Origin: Verrucomicrobiales bacterium
Lineage (GTDB): Bacteria > Verrucomicrobiota > Verrucomicrobiia > Verrucomicrobiales > DEV007
Length of the DNA: 6,496 nucleotides
Direction of reading: 5' to 3'
Assembly (NCBI GenBank): GCA_022424805.1
Contig: JAKMGR010000227.1
Location: 1-6,496 of the forward strand
Positions 1 to 5,666 of this stretch are shown in pieces. The position numbers and the translations under genes were made by a program. The notes under the pieces were generated by a model that worked only from the letters and a program-made list of their open reading frames with translations, ran no database searches and was not told the origin of the DNA. The first letter of the stretch is position 1. Each line of letters begins with the position of its first letter.

Positions 1-1
1 G

Positions 2-157
2 GATTTGGCTCTGAACGGACGGCGAGGCCTCCCCGTGAAAATTCACGGACTCGGTTTTCGGTTTCGGTTTCACGAACTCGAAGACGCTCTCGAGGACCTG
101 CTTGCGACACCCGCGAAAACGACACAGCCGAACTGGATCGAAACCTTTGCCCGTTGA
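2..157 (+). CDS. C-terminal end of an unrecognised protein (5' truncated)
   Basis: An open frame enters from the left edge and ends at TGA 155-157, giving 51 residues that finish in NWIETFAR. Codon use is like that of the neighbouring genes, with many C or G third positions, so the frame looks genuinely coding. The visible part contains a basic, aromatic-rich strand (GLGFRFRFHELED, partly encoded by short TCGGTTT-like repeats at about 51-70) followed by an acidic helix (ELEDALEDLL). This could be the last strand and helix of a globular enzyme domain. I do not recognise the family. The reading frame and strand are fairly secure; the function is unknown. It runs in the same direction as zwf but is separated from it by 212 bases, so co-transcription is uncertain. 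Confidence 0.6.
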   Translation, partial: DLALNGRRGLPVKIHGLGFRFRFHELEDALEDLLATPAKTTQPNWIETFAR

Positions 158-369
158 TATGCCATGACGATTTTGAAGGACTTCTATCGTATTCAGATCC
201 ACGAAAACACCCTGTTTGATGGCTTGATGAAGCATGGACAGAGACCGCAGAGCCTATTTCAGCTCACCAAAGTCCCGGTGTTGAGGATGTCTGGTCATCG
301 CGTCCATGTGTAGAAAGAAGCAAGATTCCTTCCTCAATTTGTTTGCAATGATCCCAAAACTGCGGATTC

Positions 370-1914
370 ATGCCGTCGATGGAAGACAACCCTTTCCGAG
401 AGGATGACCTAAGCCTCCGCAACCATCCCGAATCCTGTGATCTCGTCATTTTTGGCGCGACGGGTGATCTCACGCACCGAAAGCTGATTCCGGCACTCTA
501 CAATCTCGCTGCCGATGGTGATCTGCCTCCTGGGCTGCGCGTCGTTGGTTTTGCTCGCCGCGAAAAATCGGATGAGGAATTTCGCGAAGGTCTCGAGAAA
601 CTGAGTCGCGAAGTTTCCCGGCAGGGGCATGACCAGGATCTCTGGGAGCAATTTTCCCAGAGCGTTTATTATCACGAAAGCAATTTCAACGATGGCGACG
701 GTTACGCCTCGCTCAAAAAGCGCCTCGACGAGATGGAGAAGGACGGAGCGAGCCCGAACCGGCTTTTCTACCTCGCATCTGCGCCGGAGTTCTTCGATGA
801 CATTCTCCTTCACATTCGCGAGTCGGGGTTGAATGAGTCGGAGAACGGCTGGACACGCGCTGTCGTCGAGAAGCCATTCGGCACCGATCTCGAAACGGCA
901 CAGCATCTCAACAAAGTCGTGAACGAGGTTTTCCCCGAGGAGAACACCTACCGGATCGACCACTACCTCGGAAAAGAAACGGCCCAGAACATCATGGTGC
1001 TCCGTTTCGCGAACCAGCTTTTCGAAGTGCTTTGGAACAATCGCTTTATCGAACAGGTGCAGATCACCTGTGCTGAGCATCTCGGAATGGAAGGCGGTCG
1101 TGGTGGCTACTACGACAAGTCGGGTGCTCTCCGCGACATGGTGCAGAATCACCTGCTGCAATTGCTGAGCCTCATCGCGATGGAGCCTCCCTCGGATCTC
1201 AGCGCCGATGGTATCCGCGATGAAAAGGTGAAAGTTCTGAAGTCGCTTCGGTCCTTCACCGGAGTTGAAGATGTTGCCGAAAACGTTGTGCGGGCCCAAT
1301 ACACATCGGGAACCGTGAATGGAAACGGGGTCGTGGGCTATCGTCGCGAGGACCGCGTCAATTCAGGTTCGATGACAGAGAGCTACGTCGCACTCAAGAT
1401 CATGATCGATAACTGGCGGTGGGAAGGCGTGCCTTTCTACGTGCGGATGGGCAAACGTTTGCCAAAGAAAGGAACGGAGATTTCGCTCCACCTCAAACCC
1501 GCGCCGAACGTTCTTTTCAACGCCGCTGTCGGTGCCGAGGCGATGCCGGGAAATGTCCTCGTAATTCGCATTCAGCCAAACGAAGGGATTTCGCTGGGGA
1601 TGCGGTCCAAGCGCCCTGGTCCTGCTGCGACTTTGCAGCCGGTGAAAATGGATTTTCGCTACCAGACCAGTTTTGGCAAAAGCAGCCCGGAAGCCTACGA
1701 GCGCCTCCTTCTCGATGCCATGGCCGGTGATGCCACTCTCTTTGCGCGAAAGGATGAAGTCGAAACGGCCTGGTCTTACGTTGACCAGATCGAAGATGCC
1801 TGGCACAAGTCGCCGAACCCTCCCAAAATGGCCGAATATCCCGCTGGATCGTGGGGGCCAAAGGAAGCAGACGACTTGCTGGAGCAGAGCGGCTTCGAAT
1901 GGCGGAGGCTGTGA
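370..1914 (+). CDS. zwf: Glucose-6-phosphate 1-dehydrogenase
   Basis: This cytoplasmic enzyme oxidises glucose 6-phosphate to 6-phosphogluconolactone with NAD(P)+, the entry step of the oxidative pentose phosphate and Entner-Doudoroff routes. The 514-residue product has the usual length. The N-terminal Rossmann domain shows the dinucleotide motif GATGDLTHRKL (residues 29-39) and GFARRE (60-65), whose arginines R63/R64 lie where NADP-preferring members bind the 2'-phosphate. EKPFG (167-171) and the signature RIDHYLGKE (195-203) carry substrate-binding H198 and K202; D197 and H261, in DMVQNH, correspond to the catalytic Asp-His dyad of the Leuconostoc enzyme. The C-terminal domain is complete and ends in GFEWRRL. 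ATG 370 gives the longest plausible product; ATG 379 (MEDNPFRED) is an equally possible start because neither has a clear Shine-Dalgarno sequence. No opcA, pgl or gnd is visible nearby. The identification is very secure. Confidence 0.97.
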   Translation: MPSMEDNPFREDDLSLRNHPESCDLVIFGATGDLTHRKLIPALYNLAADGDLPPGLRVVGFARREKSDEEFREGLEKLSREVSRQGHDQDLWEQFSQSVYYHESNFNDGDGYASLKKRLDEMEKDGASPNRLFYLASAPEFFDDILLHIRESGLNESENGWTRAVVEKPFGTDLETAQHLNKVVNEVFPEENTYRIDHYLGKETAQNIMVLRFANQLFEVLWNNRFIEQVQITCAEHLGMEGGRGGYYDKSGALRDMVQNHLLQLLSLIAMEPPSDLSADGIRDEKVKVLKSLRSFTGVEDVAENVVRAQYTSGTVNGNGVVGYRREDRVNSGSMTESYVALKIMIDNWRWEGVPFYVRMGKRLPKKGTEISLHLKPAPNVLFNAAVGAEAMPGNVLVIRIQPNEGISLGMRSKRPGPAATLQPVKMDFRYQTSFGKSSPEAYERLLLDAMAGDATLFARKDEVETAWSYVDQIEDAWHKSPNPPKMAEYPAGSWGPKEADDLLEQSGFEWRRL

Positions 1915-1934
1915 TTTCGTTTAAGGTAGCCTCC
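1904..1934 (+). other. Stem-loop spanning the zwf stop codon and the PL7 leader
   Basis: GGAGGCT (1904-1910) is perfectly complementary to AGCCTCC (1928-1934), leaving a 17-base loop that contains the zwf TGA at 1912-1914. The stem ends six bases before the ATG at 1941. No T-run follows, so it is not a canonical intrinsic terminator. It could act in mRNA processing or in controlling translation of the downstream gene, since its left arm contains the only GGAGG in this junction. The pairing is seen in the sequence; any role is inferred. Confidence 0.35.
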
Positions 1935-1940
1935 CTGCCA

Positions 1941-2681
1941 ATGCGTTTTATCTCCCGATACTTCCTTCTTTTCGCGATCAGCTTTTCCGTGGTCGGCGCG
2001 TCGATCGTTTTGGGAAAAAACCATGCTGGCGATGTGTTCACCTTGCTGATCTGGAAGCTCACCATCCCCTATGATGACGACGGCGATGGCGAAGCCGACG
2101 AAGTAACCCAGCCAACGCTACGCTACTTCGAGGATCCTGATTTCTTCCATCTTTCGGAAGAGGGGGACGCCGTAATATTTCGGACCCGAACCGGCGACCC
2201 CACTACAAAAAACTCGGAGTATTCGCGCAGCGAACTCCGTGAGATGAAAAAGGGAGGGAAGGATGAAATCAGCTGGGGAACAAACGATGGAAAAGTTCAC
2301 AACCTCACGATCGAGGCTGCCATCAACGCTATTCCCAAAAAGAAACCCCATGTCGTCTGTGTGCAGGTTCACGATGCAGAAGACGATATCCTCATGCTTC
2401 GGTTAGAGGGGAAGAAGCTCTTTCTCGAACGCAACGGAGCGGACGATGTCATGCTCAATGACAACTACGAGCTGGGCACGTTTTTCAATCTCATGCTCAT
2501 CTGCGACAGCAGTCGGATCCGAGCACTCTTCGAGCGCAAGCAGGTCATGGAGTGGAAAATTGAGCGCGACGGACTTTATTTCAAAGCGGGTTGCTATCTC
2601 CAATCGAATCTGGAAAAGGGTGACAAGGCTGATGCCTTTGGCGAAGTCGCGATTCGGAAACTCTATGTGACCCATAAGTAA
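1941..2681 (+). CDS. Secreted alginate lyase-like protein, polysaccharide lyase family 7
   Basis: This 246-residue protein carries the conserved motifs of the PL7 (alginate_lyase2) beta-jelly-roll family: WKLTIP near the mature N-terminus, YSRSELRE (94-101), QVH (142-144) and YFKAGCYLQ (213-221). In characterised PL7 enzymes the equivalent Arg, Gln, His and Tyr (here R96 or R100, Q142, H144, Y219) bind the uronate carboxylate and drive beta-elimination, and all are present. It is therefore likely to cleave alginate or a related polyuronate outside the cytoplasm. The start MRFISRYFLLFAISFSVVGA looks like a Sec signal peptide, with possible cleavage after VGA at about residue 20. The open frame continues upstream, and a GTG at 1911 overlapping the zwf stop is possible, but ATG 1941 gives the better signal peptide. 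Residues 45-55 form an EF-hand-like acidic loop (DDDGDGEADEV). It lies 26 bases after zwf on the same strand. The family is well supported; the exact substrate is not. Confidence 0.85.
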   Translation: MRFISRYFLLFAISFSVVGASIVLGKNHAGDVFTLLIWKLTIPYDDDGDGEADEVTQPTLRYFEDPDFFHLSEEGDAVIFRTRTGDPTTKNSEYSRSELREMKKGGKDEISWGTNDGKVHNLTIEAAINAIPKKKPHVVCVQVHDAEDDILMLRLEGKKLFLERNGADDVMLNDNYELGTFFNLMLICDSSRIRALFERKQVMEWKIERDGLYFKAGCYLQSNLEKGDKADAFGEVAIRKLYVTHK

Positions 2682-2692
2682 GCTTAGAGCTT

Positions 2693-2712
2693 GAGACCGC
2701 CGGAGCGGTTTC
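2693..2712 (+). other. Compact hairpin between the PL7 and sulfotransferase-like genes
   Basis: GAGACCGC (2693-2700) pairs with GCGGTTTC (2705-2712) over 8 bp, including one G-U pair, around a CGGA tetraloop. It sits 12 bases after the PL7 stop and 28 bases before the next start. The bases that follow (gttagcatg) contain no proper T-run, so if it ends transcription it does so weakly. It may instead be a 3'-end stabilising structure. Confidence 0.4.
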
Positions 2713-2740
2713 GTTAGCATGCTGGTCAGTCGCATTCCTC

Positions 2741-3478
2741 ATGTCTCTCATCATCAATCTTCTCTCCGGTCCCCGGAATGTTTCTACGGCCCTGATGTAT
2801 TCCTTCGCCGAGCGGTCTGACACCGCCGTCGTCGATGAACCGCTCTACGGACACTACTTGAAGCTGACAAAGGCGCAGCAACCGCATCGTGATGACCTGT
2901 TGGGAGTGCTTGAGCAGGATGGAGAGAAAATTCTTCGGGAGACAATCCTCTCTCCACCGAACGATGCGCCAGTCTATTTTCTCAAAAATATGGCGCATCA
3001 CCTGATTGAGCTCGACGATTCGTGGCTTTTCGATGAGCGCATTCGAAATGTGTTTCTGATTCGTGATCCAGAGCAAATGCTTCCCTCGCTCGTGAATCAA
3101 ATCGCCGAACCGACTCCGCGAGACGCCGCCTACGAGGCCCAGTCGATCTGGTTCGACATGCTGGCGGAAGCCGGTAGCCCTGCTCTCGTTCTCGATTCGA
3201 AAGAGCTTCTTCTCGATCCGCGAGGCGTCCTCTCGACTCTGACAAAAAAACTCGGCATCCCTTTCGATGAGGGTATGCTGGCGTGGGAACCCGGACCTCG
3301 CGAAGAAGATGGGCCCTGGGCTCCCTACTGGTATCACAATCTTCATCGCTCGACTGGTTTTGCCCCCTATCGGGAAAAGACCGAACCTTTTTCGGAGAAG
3401 CTTTTGCCGCTTCTCGAATCGTCCCGACCGCACTACGAGAAGCTTTCGCAGCACGCGATCCGAGCGTCGGTGAGCTAG
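2741..3478 (+). CDS. P-loop sulfotransferase-like protein
   Basis: This 245-residue protein resembles the small bacterial sulfotransferase-like family that also occurs fused to branched-chain aminotransferase-like proteins in plants. The N-terminal SGPRNVSTALMYSF (residues 9-22) matches the 5'-phosphosulfate-binding loop, which takes the form GPRNVST here. VDEPLYGHYL (31-40) follows. FLIRDPEQMLPS (105-116) matches the 3'-phosphate-binding strand and helix of PAPS-dependent enzymes. Near the C-terminus WYHNLHRSTGF is typical of this subfamily. The protein has no signal peptide or membrane segment, so it is probably cytoplasmic. The acceptor substrate is unknown, and sulfotransferase activity is inferred from fold motifs only; some members may bind other phosphorylated ligands. 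ATG 2741 directly precedes the first beta strand, and an ATG at 2719 is out of frame. The stop TAG at 3476 is followed within 7 bases by the next gene, so the two are likely co-transcribed. Confidence 0.78.
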   Translation: MSLIINLLSGPRNVSTALMYSFAERSDTAVVDEPLYGHYLKLTKAQQPHRDDLLGVLEQDGEKILRETILSPPNDAPVYFLKNMAHHLIELDDSWLFDERIRNVFLIRDPEQMLPSLVNQIAEPTPRDAAYEAQSIWFDMLAEAGSPALVLDSKELLLDPRGVLSTLTKKLGIPFDEGMLAWEPGPREEDGPWAPYWYHNLHRSTGFAPYREKTEPFSEKLLPLLESSRPHYEKLSQHAIRASVS

Positions 3479-3482
3479 GTGA
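3477..3482 (+). promoter_or_regulatory. Shine-Dalgarno-like site for the DUF1853-like gene
   Basis: AGGTGA lies three bases before ATG 3486 and overlaps the TAG stop of the preceding gene. It is one of the few recognisable ribosome-binding sites in the window. Its position within the upstream stop suggests translational coupling of the two genes. The spacing is short, so it may be weak. Confidence 0.4.
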
Positions 3483-3485
3483 AAC

Positions 3486-4238
3486 ATGGATTTGATCGAA
3501 CAGGCGGAACGGGATCTGCGTTGGCTTGTGGATTGTCCTGACCTGCTTGTCACTCCCGCGTCGATCAGATTGCCTGATCCTTTCCTGACAAATCAGCCCA
3601 TTGACTGGTCGCCCGTGATTCGTTTTCACGAGACAAAGTCTCCCTATCGTGTTGGATACTACGTCGAGGCGCTGGTCCAGGCATGGCTTGGGGTAACTCC
3701 GGGGATTGAAGAGATCCAACAAGGCATTCAAGTGCGGAAGGAAAAGATCACACTGGGGGAACTCGACTTTCTTTTTCGGAGAGATGGTGAGTTGCAGCAC
3801 CTTGAAGTTGCTTTGAAATTCTACCTCTACGCTCCCGATCGAATAGCGAATGGCAGCCATTTCATAGGTCCCAATGCAGCTGATAATTTTGAAAGGAAAC
3901 GGGACCGCCTCCTGACGAAGCAACTCCCTTTCGGCAGACTATATGATCCTGAAATTCAGAGAAGCCAGCATCTTGTGAAGGGGGTGATCTTCTATCCTGA
4001 AGGCGTTTCTGAAATCGATGAGATGCCGGATAATCTGAATCCCCTTCATGCCCGGGGAACCTGGCAGTTCTACTCCGAGTTGAAGGATCGGTCCGCAGAG
4101 ATGATGGCCAAGCCGTTCTGGCTCGATCTGGGAGAGACAAGGGCAGTCGAGCTGACACAGCCAATCTCTCATCCTTGTTTATTTACTGACGAATCCGGGT
4201 ATCACCACTTTGTCGTAGAGGATTCGTGGCCATTGTAA
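3486..4238 (+). CDS. DUF1853-like protein, possible PD-(D/E)XK nuclease fold
   Basis: This 250-residue protein has no signal peptide or membrane segment. Its pattern matches the uncharacterised DUF1853 family as I recall it: VGYYVEALVQAWL, then TLGELDFLFRRDGELQHLEVALKFYLY (about residues 89-115), then FIGPNAADNFERKRDRLLTKQLPFG. The middle block has the shape of a PD-(D/E)XK nuclease core: an upstream acidic helix (E62), a hairpin with D94 in GELDF, then a strand with E107 and K111 (LEVALKF). Similarity to this nuclease superfamily is an inference from motif geometry, and activity is undemonstrated. The conserved FIGPNAADN and QLPFG segments may be family-specific structural elements. The gene lies 7 bases after the sulfotransferase-like gene and ends 83 bases before recF, with a terminator-like hairpin in between. 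Its biological role is unknown. Confidence 0.72.
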   Translation: MDLIEQAERDLRWLVDCPDLLVTPASIRLPDPFLTNQPIDWSPVIRFHETKSPYRVGYYVEALVQAWLGVTPGIEEIQQGIQVRKEKITLGELDFLFRRDGELQHLEVALKFYLYAPDRIANGSHFIGPNAADNFERKRDRLLTKQLPFGRLYDPEIQRSQHLVKGVIFYPEGVSEIDEMPDNLNPLHARGTWQFYSELKDRSAEMMAKPFWLDLGETRAVELTQPISHPCLFTDESGYHHFVVEDSWPL

Positions 4239-4287
4239 GACTTTGCGCTAACCCTGTCAGATCCGGCATCATACCCTATTGAATCTT

Positions 4288-4321
4288 CGCCCAAACCCTG
4301 TTGATTGCGGGCGTCTTTTTT
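4288..4321 (+). terminator. Intrinsic terminator-like hairpin with T6, abutting the recF start
   Basis: CGCCC (4288-4292) pairs with GGGCG (4309-4313) around a 16-base loop that can form a small internal CAA/TTG stem, and TC plus six T (4316-4321) follow directly. This is the arrangement of a rho-independent terminator for the sulfotransferase-like/DUF1853-like unit. The T-run ends at the base before the recF ATG at 4322, leaving no room for a ribosome-binding site. The outer stem is only 5 bp, so efficiency is uncertain. Confidence 0.5.
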
Positions 4322-5392
4322 ATGCATCTTCGTTCGTTGTCCCTGAATCAGTTTCGTTGTTTCGAGACGCTGTCGTTGGCTCTGCCTGACGGCATCACGC
4401 TGTTTCATGGAAACAATGCGCAGGGAAAAACTTCGATTCTGGAGGCGGTCTGCGTATTGCTCCGAATACAAAGTCCGAGATCCTCGAAGCTGTCGGAACT
4501 GATTCGTTTTTCGGAAAAGGCATTCGTGGTTGGTGGAAAACTGGAAGGAGGGGAATGCCCTGACCTCCGTTTCCAATATCGAGAATCAGGAAGAAAGCTT
4601 CTCGTCGATGGAGAGGCCCAGAAGCGCAGTGCTGATTTTCTGCGACACAGCGCGCTTGTAGTCTGGATGGCAAATGACGATCTAGCTCTCGTTCGAGGGG
4701 GCGGGGATGGACGCCGGCGATACCTCGATTTCATGGCCTCGCAAATGTTTCCGGGTTACCGGGCTGCGACGAGGGCGTATGAGAAAGCACTGCGCTCACG
4801 AAATTTCCTCCTGAAGCGGGATGCGAGTCCCAAGTGGGATGAGGTCGATGCCTATACAAGGATTCTCAACGAACAGGGGCGAATCATTTCCGCGCATCGG
4901 CGGGATCTCATCGGTCAGTTGTCTCCACGCGCCGCCGAAGCCCAGAATCAGATCAGCGGAAACGGGGAAACTCTGACATTGAATTATGAGTCTGCGTCGG
5001 GGAAAAATGATGATCTCTCAGCTATTCTCTTCGAACGTCGGGAGGAGGAATTTCGGCGTCGTCAAACCGTCGCGGGTCCGCATCGGGATGACCTGTCCCT
5101 CTTGCTAAACGAAATGCCCGCCGCCAAATTCGCGAGCGAGGGGCAGCAGCGAACCGTGGCTCTCGCATTGAAATTGGGACAGGCGCGTCTCTTTCTCGAA
5201 GCGCGGGATCAACCCCCGATCATGCTGATCGACGATGTTTTTGGTGAGCTCGACCCGGATCGCCGCAATGCGCTGATGGCAGCGTGGCCGGAGGAATCAC
5301 AAAAGCTCATCACCACGACGCATCTGGATTGGCTTGATGAGAGGTTTGGGGATGTTTACCGACTTCATGTGGAAGAGGCGACTGTGGGCTGA
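4322..5392 (+). CDS. recF: DNA replication and repair protein RecF
   Basis: RecF is a cytoplasmic SMC-like ABC ATPase that works with RecO and RecR to load RecA at single-strand gaps. The 356-residue product has the normal family length. It begins MHLRSLSLNQFRCFETL, the typical RecF N-terminus. Walker A is GNNAQGKTS (residues 30-38), the RecF-type signature is SEGQQRTVALALKLGQARLF (272-291), and Walker B is LIDDVFGELD with D304/D305 and the catalytic-position E309, followed by D-loop D311. The central arm contains the characteristic RRRYLDF and YEKALRSRNFLLK segments. The frame stays open back to a TTG at 4301, but ATG 4322 matches the family start. No Shine-Dalgarno precedes it; a T-run does. 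It is not next to dnaN or gyrB, unlike the classical arrangement. The gene converges with alr. The identification is secure. Confidence 0.96.
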   Translation: MHLRSLSLNQFRCFETLSLALPDGITLFHGNNAQGKTSILEAVCVLLRIQSPRSSKLSELIRFSEKAFVVGGKLEGGECPDLRFQYRESGRKLLVDGEAQKRSADFLRHSALVVWMANDDLALVRGGGDGRRRYLDFMASQMFPGYRAATRAYEKALRSRNFLLKRDASPKWDEVDAYTRILNEQGRIISAHRRDLIGQLSPRAAEAQNQISGNGETLTLNYESASGKNDDLSAILFERREEEFRRRQTVAGPHRDDLSLLLNEMPAAKFASEGQQRTVALALKLGQARLFLEARDQPPIMLIDDVFGELDPDRRNALMAAWPEESQKLITTTHLDWLDERFGDVYRLHVEEATVG

Positions 5393-5424
5393 GCGAGGTT
5401 GTAAGAAACGTAATTGACCGAGAA

Positions 5425-5452
5425 GGTGGGGCGAAGTGCCCCTGCCGTGCCG
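5425..5452 (+). repeat. Left inverted arm of the recF-alr intergenic element
   Basis: This 28-bp arm starts GGTGGGGCGAAG and ends GTGCCG. It pairs with 5531-5558, with mismatches at only four positions. Three of these are T/C differences between the copies, which in at least one transcribed strand can be bridged by G-U pairs. Confidence 0.75.
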
Positions 5453-5530
5453 TCGCGCGGACAATGAAGTTTCGAATCCAGCGAGAATGGTTGCGTCGGG
5501 AGTGTGTTCAAACCTCAAATCTGTTTCCAG

Positions 5531-5558
5531 CGGCTCAGCAGGGACGCTTCGCCCCACC
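5531..5558 (-). repeat. Right inverted arm of the recF-alr intergenic element
   Basis: On the plus strand this arm runs from CGGCTCAGCAGG to CTTCGCCCCACC. Read on the minus strand it repeats the left arm at 24 of 28 positions. It is directly followed by the second copy of the ATTGACYGAG border repeat. Confidence 0.75.
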
Positions 5559-5637
5559 ATTGACTGAGCCAATTGTAATAATCGCAGAAGATCATCATGC
5601 AGATGGATTATGTGCTTTTTGCTAACCGATTCCCGCG

Positions 5638-5662
5638 AAAAACCAGCAGCGGATAAGCTCTG
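5638..5662 (-). terminator. Possible intrinsic terminator of alr
   Basis: Read on the minus strand just after the alr stop, CAGAGC (5662-5657) can pair with GCT-G-CTG (5650-5644, one bulged base) around a six-base loop. One G and then five T (5642-5638) follow. The stem is short and bulged, so this is a weak candidate, but its position 5 bases beyond the stop codon suits a terminator. Confidence 0.35.
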
Positions 5663-5666
5663 CGGT

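Larger units (their letters stand above)
5413..5568. mobile_element. Candidate MITE-like/REP-like insertion with direct-repeat borders
   Basis: Two 28-bp arms, 5425-5452 and the reverse complement of 5531-5558, match at 24 of 28 positions and share a perfect 12-bp outer core GGTGGGGCGAAG. A 78-bp spacer without a convincing gene separates them. Outside the arms lie ATTGACCGAG (5413-5422) and ATTGACTGAG (5559-5568), a 9/10 direct repeat; the right copy touches the arm and the left copy is two bases away. Terminal inverted repeats inside a short direct repeat are the hallmark of a non-autonomous insertion with target-site duplication. It sits between convergent recF and alr, where it may also act as a bidirectional transcript end. 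The repeats are seen directly; mobility is inferred. Confidence 0.5.

Noticed and set aside
51..71. Short TCGGTTT-like tandem repeat
   Set aside because: It lies within the partial coding region and simply encodes FRFRF; two to three imperfect copies are not enough to call a repeat array.
164..313. Small plus-strand ORF of 49 codons (MTILKDFYRIQ...) starting 7 bases after the first stop
   Set aside because: There is no ribosome-binding site, no recognisable motif and no third-position bias strong enough to separate it from chance. The rest of 158-369 likewise shows no promoter or gene I can support.
409..1299. Long minus-strand ORF of 296 codons opposite zwf
   Set aside because: It is antisense to an unmistakable G6PDH gene with all catalytic motifs. 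Open antisense frames are common under this codon bias, and the translation shows no family motif.
1851..1940. N-terminal extension of the PL7 protein upstream of ATG 1941
   Set aside because: It would overlap zwf by up to 64 bases and bury the signal peptide. Only GTG 1911 remains a mild alternative.
2726..3923. Overlapping minus-strand ORFs (275 and 313 codons) opposite the sulfotransferase-like and DUF1853-like genes
   Set aside because: They overlap each other and both well-supported plus-strand genes, and their products are Arg/Ser-rich low-complexity translations typical of shadow frames.
4243..4280. Possible recF promoter (TTGCGC with a CATCAT or TACCCT -10-like box)
   Set aside because: Neither box is close enough to the sigma-70 consensus to support a call.
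4301..4321. TTG start giving RecF seven extra residues
   Set aside because: The family start MHLRSLSLNQFR fits ATG 4322 exactly, and the extension is encoded by the terminator-like hairpin and T-run.
5297..5572. Minus-strand ORF of 91 codons through the recF-alr intergenic repeat
   Set aside because: It consists of the inverted repeat plus the antisense of the recF end. Such frames arise from GC-rich palindromic repeats, and no start signal or family pattern supports it.
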